This document shows, one piece after another, positions 14,343-22,176 of a stretch of DNA of 22,616 nt. The DNA is taken from positions 1 through 22,616 of the forward strand of contig JBNMKN010000015.1 of assembly GCA_050874365.1 (NCBI GenBank), read 5' to 3'. Source of the DNA: Eshraghiella sp050874365 (GTDB taxonomy: Bacteria; Bacillota; Clostridia; Lachnospirales; Lachnospiraceae). How positions within the stretch are numbered: the stretch's first letter is position 1; every line of letters starts with the position of its first letter. Both the position numbers and the translations under genes were made by a program. Below the pieces are notes generated by a model. It worked only from the letters and a program-made list of their open reading frames with translations, did no database searches and was not told the origin of the DNA.

Positions 14343-16964
14343 ATGAGCAATTTACTTTTAATAGACGGACACAGTATTTTAAACAGAGCATTTTACGGAA
14401 TACCTATGCTTACCAATCATGAAGGTATCCACACTAATGCGATATACGGATTTATCAATATTATGCTCAGGGCAATAGAGGATGAAAAGTCAGACCATGT
14501 TGCGGTGGCATTTGATTTAAAGGCACCTACCTTCAGACATAAAATGTATGAGATGTATAAGGGTACCAGAAAGCCTATGCCTGCGGAATTGCACGAACAG
14601 GTGCCGGTTATTAAAGAAATATTGGCTTCAATGAACATTACTGTAATAACGCTTGAAGGGTATGAAGCTGATGATATTCTCGGAACTGTAGGTAAAAAAG
14701 CCCAGACCCTTGGATATAATGTTGTAATATTATCGGGAGACAGGGATCTTTTACAGCTTGCGGATGAACATATTAAAATCAGGCTTCCAAAGACCATTAA
14801 AGGAAGGACTGAGATAGAAAATTATTATCCTGAGGATGTCAGGGAAAAATATATGGCAACACCTTCGGAGTTTATTGATTTAAAGGCTTTGATGGGGGAT
14901 TCTTCGGACAATATTCCGGGGGTTCCGGGTATCGGGGAAAAGACGGCAATGTCCATTATTTCCAAATATCATTCTATCGAGAATGCTTACGAACATGTGG
15001 AGGAGCTGACTCCTGCCAAGGCAAAGAACAGCCTCAGGGAAAATTACGAGCTTGCAAAATTAAGCAAGGTTCTTGCAACAATTGAAATTAACGCACCTGT
15101 GGAATTTAATATAGATGACAGTGTTATAGATAATATTTTTACAAAAGAGGCTTATGATTTATTTACAAGATATGAATTAAAAAGTCTCCTTAAATACTTT
15201 GATAAGTCAGCTTTTGAACAGAAAGACATTCCTGAAGAAATTATAATCATAAAAGACTATTTTGAAGTGGATAAAGTATTTGAAGCCTGCCAAAAAAACG
15301 GAAAATGCGGAATAGCAATAGCAAAGGGCGATGTTTTTGCGGGGGCTGCAATCTGCTATAAACCTGACAGTGTAACCTTTATTTCCTGTGAAGGACTTAT
15401 TACCGAAGGATACCTCGTATCAAAAATCAAAGAGCTTGACTGTGAAATATACACTATCAACCTTAAAAAACATCTTGAATATTTTGCGGATTCATACAAG
15501 GATAAAATACACGATATCGCTATAATGGCATATCTTCTTAATCCTCTTTTACAGGAGTACGAATATAACGATATTGCCAATGATTTTATGGGTATTACCG
15601 TAGAAAGTTACAGAGACATTATAGGTAAAAATAAGGTCTCTTCTTATCTTACGGATGGATTTGATAAGGTGGTAAAGGTATTTGCACTTGAGGCTTACGT
15701 TGCTTTTAATTCCTTTGACGAAGCAATGAAAAGACTTAAAGAGACAGAGATGGAAAAGGTATACTTTGACATTGAACTGCCTATCATTTATGTATTAAAA
15801 AGCATGGAAAAATACGGAATTGCCGTCAATAAGGATGCCTTAAAACATTATGGCGACGAGCTTTCCGTTAAAATAAAGGATTTGGAGCAAAGTATCTACA
15901 AAGAAGCAGGTACGGAATTTAATATCAATTCCCCAAAACAGCTTGGAGAAGTTCTTTTTGAAAAATTAAATCTTCCATGTGGGAAAAAGACTAAGACGGG
16001 TTATTCTACTTCAGCGGATGTGCTTGAAAAGCTTTCTGCAGATTATCCCATTGTTGACAGTATCCTTGAATACAGGACGCTTACCAAATTAAAATCAACA
16101 TATGCCGACGGACTTGCGGAGTATATCGTAGACGGAAGAATACACAGCACATTTAACCAGACAATAACAGCAACAGGAAGAATAAGCAGTACAGAGCCTA
16201 ATCTCCAGAATATACCTATAAGAATGGAACTTGGCAGAAAGATAAGAAAAGTATTTGTACCGGAAGACGGCTTCGTATTTGTGGATGCTGACTATTCCCA
16301 GATAGAATTAAGGCTGCTTGCCCATATGTCAGGCGATGATACCTTGATTGAAGCGTACAATGAAGACCGTGATATTCACAAAATAACGGCGTCCAAAGTA
16401 TTTAAAACACCTTTGGACGAAGTAACGCCAAGACAAAGAAGCAATGCAAAAGCCGTTAATTTTGGAATTGTATACGGAATAAGTTCTTTTGGCTTAAGCA
16501 GGGATTTAAGTATATCCAAAAAGGAAGCCAAAGAGTATATAGATGAATATTTTAACACTTACAAGACACTTAAAAGTTATCTTGACAATCTTGTAAAAAG
16601 TGCAAAAGAAAACGGATATGCAAAAACCATATACGGAAGAAGGAGACCTGTCCCTGAATTGTCCTCAGGTAATTTTATGCAGAGACAGTTTGGCGAGAGA
16701 ATTGCAATGAACAGCCCATTACAGGGAACAGCTGCCGATATAATCAAAATTGCAATGATTAATGTATACAGACGTCTTAAGGACGAGCATCTTGAATCAA
16801 GGCTTATTTTACAGATACATGATGAACTGCTGATTGAGACAAGAATCGGTGAAGAGGAACAGGTGCGCAAAATATTATCTGAAGAAATGGTTAATGCGGC
16901 AACGCTCAGGGTACCGCTTGCCATTGACATTCACAGCGGAAAAGACTGGTATGAGGCAAAATAA
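14343..16964 (+). CDS. polA: DNA polymerase I
   Basis: DNA polymerase I removes RNA primers and fills gaps in replication and repair. The 873-residue protein has an intact N-terminal 5'-3' nuclease domain (about 1-290; LLLIDGHSILNRAFYG, EGYEADDILG, LSGDRDLLQL, LMGDSSDNIPGVPGIGEKTA). A middle 3'-5' exonuclease-like domain (about 300-465) and a complete polymerase domain follow. Polymerase motifs are A (D650-YSQIELR), B (K703 to Y711-G, with F707 at the deoxyribose/dideoxy-discriminating position) and C (H826-D827-E828). The proofreading site appears lost: where the D-x-E motif is expected the sequence reads GIAIAKGDVF, and the second exo motif lacks its aspartate. Such a dead exonuclease also occurs in Bacillus and Thermus enzymes. 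The ribosome site GGAG is at 14334-14337. coaE starts 1 base after the stop. Confidence 0.96.
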   Translation: MSNLLLIDGHSILNRAFYGIPMLTNHEGIHTNAIYGFINIMLRAIEDEKSDHVAVAFDLKAPTFRHKMYEMYKGTRKPMPAELHEQVPVIKEILASMNITVITLEGYEADDILGTVGKKAQTLGYNVVILSGDRDLLQLADEHIKIRLPKTIKGRTEIENYYPEDVREKYMATPSEFIDLKALMGDSSDNIPGVPGIGEKTAMSIISKYHSIENAYEHVEELTPAKAKNSLRENYELAKLSKVLATIEINAPVEFNIDDSVIDNIFTKEAYDLFTRYELKSLLKYFDKSAFEQKDIPEEIIIIKDYFEVDKVFEACQKNGKCGIAIAKGDVFAGAAICYKPDSVTFISCEGLITEGYLVSKIKELDCEIYTINLKKHLEYFADSYKDKIHDIAIMAYLLNPLLQEYEYNDIANDFMGITVESYRDIIGKNKVSSYLTDGFDKVVKVFALEAYVAFNSFDEAMKRLKETEMEKVYFDIELPIIYVLKSMEKYGIAVNKDALKHYGDELSVKIKDLEQSIYKEAGTEFNINSPKQLGEVLFEKLNLPCGKKTKTGYSTSADVLEKLSADYPIVDSILEYRTLTKLKSTYADGLAEYIVDGRIHSTFNQTITATGRISSTEPNLQNIPIRMELGRKIRKVFVPEDGFVFVDADYSQIELRLLAHMSGDDTLIEAYNEDRDIHKITASKVFKTPLDEVTPRQRSNAKAVNFGIVYGISSFGLSRDLSISKKEAKEYIDEYFNTYKTLKSYLDNLVKSAKENGYAKTIYGRRRPVPELSSGNFMQRQFGERIAMNSPLQGTAADIIKIAMINVYRRLKDEHLESRLILQIHDELLIETRIGEEEQVRKILSEEMVNAATLRVPLAIDIHSGKDWYEAK

Positions 16965-16965
16965 T

Positions 16966-17565
16966 ATGAAGATAATCGGAATAACAGGCGGCGTGGGGGC
17001 AGGAAAATCCTGCGTCCTTGCCGCTTTAAAGAAAATGTGTAACTGCGATATCGTAATGGCAGACGATGTGGCAAGACAGATTATGGAAAAGGGCGGTATG
17101 CTGACAGAAAAGGCTTATGAGCTTTTTGGAGAAAATGCATACAATGCAGACGGTACTCTCAATAAAGAACTGCTGTCGGGTGTTATATATAACAATCCGT
17201 CCGTAAAGAAAGAATGGGAACTTGCGGTGCATCCAGCAACCAATGAAAGGATTAAAGAACTGATTCTTGAAGCAGAAGCAAAAGGCAGGGATTTTATTTT
17301 TATAGAAGCCGCACTTCTTATCGAAAATAATTACGATAAAATCTGCGATGAAATATGGTATGTGTATGCCAATGAAGCCACCAGAAGAGAAAGGCTTTTA
17401 ACGGAGCGCAGATATTCAGAAGAAAAGATAAAGACAATATTTGATGACCAGTTAAAAGACGATGAATTCAGAAAATACTGCAGCTTTGTAATCAATACAG
17501 GCGGAAGCTTTGAGAACACCGCAGAACAGCTTCAAAACAAGCTGGAAGAATATAAAAAATTATGA
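16966..17565 (+). CDS. coaE: Dephospho-CoA kinase
   Basis: CoaE carries out the last step of coenzyme A synthesis, phosphorylating the ribose 3'-hydroxyl of dephospho-CoA with ATP. The 199-residue protein begins MKIIGITGGVGAGKSCVLAAL, with P-loop GGVGAGKS at about 8-15. The substrate-binding ADDVARQI (about 32-39), ELAVHPATNERI (about 85-96) and lid-region RREERLL-like TRRERLLTER (about 139-148) follow. Length is typical. I chose ATG 16966, one base after the polA stop, with GAGG at 16953-16956; the open frame extends further upstream into polA, but that stretch is not part of the family. A polA-coaE arrangement is common in Firmicutes. Its stop overlaps the extended -10 element of the next promoter. 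Confidence 0.93.
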   Translation: MKIIGITGGVGAGKSCVLAALKKMCNCDIVMADDVARQIMEKGGMLTEKAYELFGENAYNADGTLNKELLSGVIYNNPSVKKEWELAVHPATNERIKELILEAEAKGRDFIFIEAALLIENNYDKICDEIWYVYANEATRRERLLTERRYSEEKIKTIFDDQLKDDEFRKYCSFVINTGGSFENTAEQLQNKLEEYKKL

Positions 17566-17571
17566 TATAAT
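17563..17571 (+). promoter_or_regulatory. Extended -10 promoter of FtsA-like gene
   Basis: TGATATAAT at 17563-17571 is a perfect extended -10 (TG-N-TATAAT), overlapping the coaE stop codon. The -35 region is weak (CTGGAA at 17542-17547, 18 bases upstream). The predicted start of transcription is about 35-40 bases before the ATG at 17615. Confidence 0.6.
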
Positions 17572-17614
17572 CTACGTTTAGAGAAATGTGTCAGTGAAAG
17601 GAATTACGGATAAT

Positions 17615-19648
17615 ATGTCAGAAATCAAATGCCCGGATAATTATGTTTTTGGTCTTGATATAGGAACAAGAAGTCTGGTTGGAACAATCGGATATGAAGA
17701 TTCGTACGGCTTTCATGTTGTTGCCATGGAGGTAATGGAGCATACAACAAGAGCCATGCTTGACGGACAGGTTCATGATATTAATGTTGTCGGGGAAGAA
17801 ATCAAACAGGTAAAAGAAAAACTTGAGAAAAAGATTAACAGAAAATTATCTGGTGTCTGTATTGCGGCGGCAGGAAGAGTATTAAAAACCGTAACCGTAA
17901 AGGCTGATATGAATGTAGACCCGGAAGTAAAAATATCAAGCGAAGATATTTACTCCCTTGATTTAAGCGGCGTTGACCTTGCACACAGACAGGTATGTGA
18001 GACCGTAACGGATGTTAATTATTACTGCGTTGGATATACGCCTGTTAAATATTATCTTAACGGATATGAGATAACCAACCTTGAAGGACATAAAGGCTCG
18101 GAAATATCCGTCCTTCTACTTGCAACATTTTTGCCGGAAGAGGTTGTGGACGGATTGTATGCGGCAGTTGAAATTGCGGGACTTGAGGTTGCCAATCTTA
18201 CATTGGAGCCTATAGCTGCCATGAACGTTGCAATCCCTGAGAATTTCAGACTGCTTAATATTGCACTTGTTGATGTTGGTGCAGGTACATCGGATATATG
18301 TATAACAAAGGACGGAAGTATCATTGCTTACGGAATGATACCATGTGCCGGGGATGAGATTTCGGAAACAATCGCAAAACATTATCTTGTGGATTTTGCT
18401 ACGGCAGAAAAAATTAAAATAGGCGCAGGCAAAAAATCAAAGATTACATTTAAAGATGTAATGGGAATCAAGAATACACTTATGCCTGACGAGGTTAAAG
18501 CACTTACCGAGCCTGTTGTAAGTAAGATAACCTGTGATGTGGCAGATAAGATAAAAGAGCTTAACGGCGGCAGACCTGTTAATGCGGTGTTTGTTGTCGG
18601 CGGTGGCGGCAAAATTCCGGGATTTACGAAACTTCTTGCAAAAGAGCTTGATTTACCAGAAGCAAGGGTTGCATTAAGAGGAAAAGAAGTCCTTGAAAAT
18701 GTTGAATTTGCAGTTGATAACGTAAAGAAAGACCCTCTTTATGTTACTCCTGTGGGTATTTGTATAAATTACTACAACCAGAGAAATAATTTTATAGCGG
18801 TAATCGTAAACGGTAACAAAATTAAATTATATGACAACAGCAAACTGACCGTAATTGACGCGGTAATGCAGGCAGGATATCCTAATGAGAAGCTGTTCCC
18901 AAGGAGAGGCCCGGCAGTTGAGTATACCCTGAACGGTGTACACAGAATGGTACGCGGAGAATCCGGCAATCCTGCGGTAATTCTTAAAAACGGTAAAGAG
19001 ACTACTTTGATGTCTGAAATAATGAAAAACGATTATATTGATATTGAAGAATCAACGGTAGGTAAAGAACTTGAAATGAGACTTGATGAATTACAGGAGT
19101 TTAACTCATCGGTAACATTTAGTGTCAACGGCAATAATATTGTTTGCCCTAGATATGCTTACGTCAACGGAGAGATAAAGTCTGGCAGCTATATAATTAA
19201 GAACGGTGACGATATCGTAATGGAAGATTATTATACTGTCGGGCAGTTATTTAAGTTCCTGGATATACCTGTTGACGATAAGAAAATTATTGTAAACAAT
19301 GACACCGCAACAAAGGACACGCCTGTTTACCCTAATTTCAATGTAAGATATCAAGATGTGGCAGAAATGTCTTATGATGAGCTTGAAGAGGATGACAGCG
19401 TGAAAGAGACAACCACAGATGAAGTAACAGAGAATGTGGGACGAAGTGCCATAAGTGTCAAAGTGAATAATACATATATTACCTTAACGGGTAAAGATTC
19501 GTATACTTTTGTGGATATCCTTGACGTATATCCTTTTGATATGAGTAAAATGGGAGGGGATGAGCTTGTCATGACCATTGATAAAGTCAAGGCAGAGTTT
19601 GTTTCACCATTACATGACGGTGCCGAAATTGAGCTTTACTGGAAATAG
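17615..19648 (+). CDS. FtsA-like ATPase domain protein with long C-terminal extension
   Basis: This 677-residue protein has an actin-fold ATPase of the FtsA/PilM type at about 10-385. Visible motifs are phosphate-1 FGLDIGTRSLVG, an FtsA-type 1C insert (about 45-130), phosphate-2 VDVGAGTSDICI (219-230), and adenosine VVGGGGKIPGF (327-337). After the ATPase a tail of about 290 residues holds apparent repeats of a beta-grasp-like unit beginning IAVIVNGNKIKLYDNSKLTVIDAV (394 on), VTFSVNGNNI (500 on) and ISVKVNNTYITLTGKDSYTFVDIL (613 on). An acidic linker (583-608) precedes the last one. Normal FtsA ends in an amphipathic membrane helix; this one ends in a beta strand and lacks it. I chose ATG 17615 (AAAGGA at 17597-17602) over GTG 17588, which has no clear ribosome site. 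No ftsZ is nearby. A division or cytoskeletal role is likely but unproven. Confidence 0.85.
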   Translation: MSEIKCPDNYVFGLDIGTRSLVGTIGYEDSYGFHVVAMEVMEHTTRAMLDGQVHDINVVGEEIKQVKEKLEKKINRKLSGVCIAAAGRVLKTVTVKADMNVDPEVKISSEDIYSLDLSGVDLAHRQVCETVTDVNYYCVGYTPVKYYLNGYEITNLEGHKGSEISVLLLATFLPEEVVDGLYAAVEIAGLEVANLTLEPIAAMNVAIPENFRLLNIALVDVGAGTSDICITKDGSIIAYGMIPCAGDEISETIAKHYLVDFATAEKIKIGAGKKSKITFKDVMGIKNTLMPDEVKALTEPVVSKITCDVADKIKELNGGRPVNAVFVVGGGGKIPGFTKLLAKELDLPEARVALRGKEVLENVEFAVDNVKKDPLYVTPVGICINYYNQRNNFIAVIVNGNKIKLYDNSKLTVIDAVMQAGYPNEKLFPRRGPAVEYTLNGVHRMVRGESGNPAVILKNGKETTLMSEIMKNDYIDIEESTVGKELEMRLDELQEFNSSVTFSVNGNNIVCPRYAYVNGEIKSGSYIIKNGDDIVMEDYYTVGQLFKFLDIPVDDKKIIVNNDTATKDTPVYPNFNVRYQDVAEMSYDELEEDDSVKETTTDEVTENVGRSAISVKVNNTYITLTGKDSYTFVDILDVYPFDMSKMGGDELVMTIDKVKAEFVSPLHDGAEIELYWK

Positions 19649-19654
19649 AATTTA

Positions 19655-19683
19655 TTGACATACGAATAAAAGCAATGTATATT
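19655..19683 (+). promoter_or_regulatory. Promoter of WalJ-like hydrolase gene
   Basis: A near-consensus sigma-A promoter: TTGACA at 19655-19660, a 17-base spacer, and TATATT at 19678-19683. It overlaps the alternative ATG at 19675, excluding that as the start. Confidence 0.85.
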
Positions 19684-19707
19684 CATATCAATGTTAGGAG
19701 AACTGTT

Positions 19708-20505
19708 ATGCGTATGATGAGTATTGCCAGCGGAAGCAGCGGCAATTGTATATATATTGGAACAGAAACAACACATATTCTTATAGATGACGGAATAAGC
19801 AAAAAAAGAGTGCTTGAAGGTCTCACAACCCTTGATATTAAGGCGGAGGATATAGACGCTCTTTTGATTACACATGAACATGACGACCATACTTCCGGAC
19901 TTGGAGTGCTTGAAAGGTACTGTCAGATACCGGTTTACGGAACGGGCATGACCTTAGCTGCAATAGAAAATAATTCAAAACTTGGAAAGATTCCGGACGG
20001 AATATTTAATTCCATACAGGCAGGCGATACCTTTACGATAGGTGATGTAACCGTAAAATCCACATCTGTAAGCCATGATGCCGCGGACCCGGTTGCTTAT
20101 ACTTTTTCTTCAGGGAAAAGCAAAGCAGGAATAATAACGGATTTAGGCGTGTATACTGATGAGATTGTTGAGAATTTCAAGAACCTTGATACGGTTTTGA
20201 TAGAATCCAACCATGATATTAATATGTTGATGACAGGTCCTTATCCTTATGCTTTAAAGCAGCGTATTCTCGGAGGAAAAGGCCATCTTTCCAATGAAGA
20301 CTGCGGACGCCTCCTTAATGTTATACTGGGAGGCAGAACAGGCAGTGTATTTTTGGGACATCTGAGTAAGGAAAATAATTTTCCGGAGCTTGCCTATGAG
20401 ACGGTAAGACAGGAAATCAATCTTGGTGAATCAGAATTCCGTGCAGAGGATTTTGACATAAAAGTAGCAAGTCGGAGTAAGCCTTCGGATATTGCAATAT
20501 TTTAA
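19708..20505 (+). CDS. MBL-fold metallohydrolase, WalJ/YycJ-like
   Basis: This 265-residue metallo-beta-lactamase-fold hydrolase starts MRMMSIASGSSGNCIYI, the N-terminus of the YycJ/WalJ family. The metal site THEHDDHTSG (about 64-73) gives the H-x-H-x-D-H set, and further ligands lie in SVSHD, ESNHD and LGHLSKEN. In Bacillus and relatives WalJ is linked to the WalRK cell-wall regulatory locus and may be a nuclease coordinating division with replication; here it stands next to an FtsA-like gene instead, with no walRK in view. I chose ATG 19708 because TTAGGAG at 19694-19700 is well placed and the in-frame ATG at 19675 lies in the promoter. An ACT gene follows after 18 bases. Confidence 0.88.
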   Translation: MRMMSIASGSSGNCIYIGTETTHILIDDGISKKRVLEGLTTLDIKAEDIDALLITHEHDDHTSGLGVLERYCQIPVYGTGMTLAAIENNSKLGKIPDGIFNSIQAGDTFTIGDVTVKSTSVSHDAADPVAYTFSSGKSKAGIITDLGVYTDEIVENFKNLDTVLIESNHDINMLMTGPYPYALKQRILGGKGHLSNEDCGRLLNVILGGRTGSVFLGHLSKENNFPELAYETVRQEINLGESEFRAEDFDIKVASRSKPSDIAIF

Positions 20506-20523
20506 CAGGAATAGGAGAAAAAA

Positions 20524-20796
20524 ATGAACAAAGTAATTATCACAGTAGTAGGAAAAGATACAGTAGGAATTATTGCAAAAGTATGTACATATCTTGCAGA
20601 GAACCACATTAATATCCTTGATATATCACAGACCATTGTATCTGAATTTTTTAACATGATGATGGTTGTTGATGCCTCAAAAGCAACAAAAGACCTTTCT
20701 GAAGTAATTACAGACCTTGACGCCGTAGGTGAAAGCATAGGTGTTGTTATTAAATGCCAGAGAGAAGAAATTTTTGATAAAATGCACAGAATTTAA
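20524..20796 (+). CDS. ACT domain-containing protein (UPF0237 family)
   Basis: This 90-residue protein is essentially one ACT domain, a beta-alpha-beta-beta-alpha-beta fold that commonly binds amino acids. It begins MNKVIITVVGKDTVGIIAKV with the ligand-loop sequence GKDTVGIIAKV, followed by NHINILDISQTI and a beta strand FFNMMMVVDAS. It matches the small UPF0237 family, which is usually encoded directly before a PFL/DUF711 gene, as here (the next ATG is 15 bases after the stop). Its ligand and partner are unknown, but regulation of or binding to the PFL protein is a fair inference. Start ATG 20524 follows AGGAG at 20513-20517. Confidence 0.92.
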   Translation: MNKVIITVVGKDTVGIIAKVCTYLAENHINILDISQTIVSEFFNMMMVVDASKATKDLSEVITDLDAVGESIGVVIKCQREEIFDKMHRI

Positions 20797-20811
20797 TTGG
20801 CGAGGTATGCG

Positions 20812-22176
20812 ATGATTAATATATATGAAGTAAATGAAACCAACAAAATGATTGAAAAGGAAAATCTTGACGTACGAACCATAACAATGGGTATCAGCCT
20901 TTTAGATTGTGCGGACAGTGACCTTGAGAAAGTTAAAAGCAATATATATAACAAAATTACAACAGTTGCAAAGGACCTTGTTAAGACAGGTCAGGATATT
21001 GAAAAAGAATTCGGTATACCTATCGTTAATAAAAGAATTTCAATTACACCTATTGCCATGGTTGGACAGGCAGCATGTAAGACAAGTGATGATTACGTTG
21101 AAATCGCAAAAGTTCTTGATAAAGCGGCACACGAAGTAGGCGTTAATTTTATCGGAGGATATTCTGCGATTGTAAGTAAGGGAATGACAAAGAGCGATGA
21201 GCTTCTTATCCGTTCAATACCAAAGGCACTTGCAGAAACAGAACTTATATGCAGTTCGGTTAATGTAGGTTCTACAAAGACCGGTATCAACATGGATGCG
21301 GTAAGACTCCTCGGAGATATAATTAAAGAAACGGCAGAATACACTAAGGACAATGATTCATTAGGCTGTGCCAAGTTCGTAGCACTTTGTAATGCTCCCG
21401 ATGATAATCCGTTTATGGCAGGTGCATTCCACGGCGTATCGGAAGCCGATGTAATAATAAATGTGGGCGTAAGCGGTCCCGGTGTTGTTAAGTATGCACT
21501 TTCATCAATCAGGGAAGCTAATTTTGAAGTTCTTTGCGAGACCATCAAAAAGACAGCATTCAAGATAACAAGAGTAGGACAGCTTGTGGCACAGGAGGCT
21601 TCAAAGAGACTTGGAGTTCCTTTCGGTATAATAGATCTTTCCCTTGCACCAACCCCTGCGGTAGGAGATTCGGTAGCAGAGATATTGGAAGAAATCGGTC
21701 TTAAGAGAGCAGGAGCTCCGGGAACTACTGCAGCACTTGCGTTACTTAACGACCAGGTTAAAAAAGGCGGTGTTATGGCATCTTCTTATGTCGGAGGATT
21801 AAGCGGTGCGTTTATTCCTGTAAGTGAGGACCAGGGAATGATAGATGCTGTTAAAGAAGGCTCGCTTACTATAGAAAAACTTGAAGCAATGACATGCGTA
21901 TGTTCCGTAGGTCTTGATATGATTGCAATTCCTGGAGATACAAGTGCAGAGACTATTTCCGGAATAATAGCAGATGAAGCTGCAATCGGAATGGTTAATC
22001 AGAAGACAACGGCTGTCAGAGTTATACCTGCGTATGGCAAGAAAGCCGGGGATGTTGTTGAATTCGGCGGACTTTTGGGATATGCACCGGTTATGCCTGT
22101 CAACACGTTTGACTGTTCAAGATTTGTCAATCGTGGAGGAAGAATTCCGGCACCTATCCACAGCTTTAAGAATTAA
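20812..22176 (+). CDS. PFL family protein (UPF0210/DUF711)
   Basis: This 454-residue protein of the DUF711 family begins MINIYEVNETNKMIEKENLD. It has the family's glycine-rich stretches, for example GGYSAIVSKGMTKSDELLIRSIP, FHGVSEADVIINVGVSGPGVV, LSLAPTPAVGDSVAEILEEIG and GLLGYAPVMPVN. It is called PFL-like because of remote similarity to pyruvate-formate lyase, but no activating-enzyme glycyl-radical motif is evident and no reaction is known. Start ATG 20812 follows GCGAGG at 20801-20805; the TTG at 20797 adds 5 residues outside the family. It is paired with the preceding ACT gene, a widespread arrangement. Its stop overlaps the 3' end of the convergent minus-strand gene by 11 bases, and no terminator is seen between them. 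Confidence 0.93.
   Translation: MINIYEVNETNKMIEKENLDVRTITMGISLLDCADSDLEKVKSNIYNKITTVAKDLVKTGQDIEKEFGIPIVNKRISITPIAMVGQAACKTSDDYVEIAKVLDKAAHEVGVNFIGGYSAIVSKGMTKSDELLIRSIPKALAETELICSSVNVGSTKTGINMDAVRLLGDIIKETAEYTKDNDSLGCAKFVALCNAPDDNPFMAGAFHGVSEADVIINVGVSGPGVVKYALSSIREANFEVLCETIKKTAFKITRVGQLVAQEASKRLGVPFGIIDLSLAPTPAVGDSVAEILEEIGLKRAGAPGTTAALALLNDQVKKGGVMASSYVGGLSGAFIPVSEDQGMIDAVKEGSLTIEKLEAMTCVCSVGLDMIAIPGDTSAETISGIIADEAAIGMVNQKTTAVRVIPAYGKKAGDVVEFGGLLGYAPVMPVNTFDCSRFVNRGGRIPAPIHSFKN

Noticed and set aside
19675..19707. Start of the WalJ-like gene at ATG 19675
   Set aside because: It falls inside the near-consensus promoter (19655-19683); ATG 19708 has TTAGGAG upstream and matches the family N-terminus.
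21093..21563. Minus-strand open frame of 156 codons
   Set aside because: It is a shadow of the well-conserved PFL gene, without supporting motifs or start signals.
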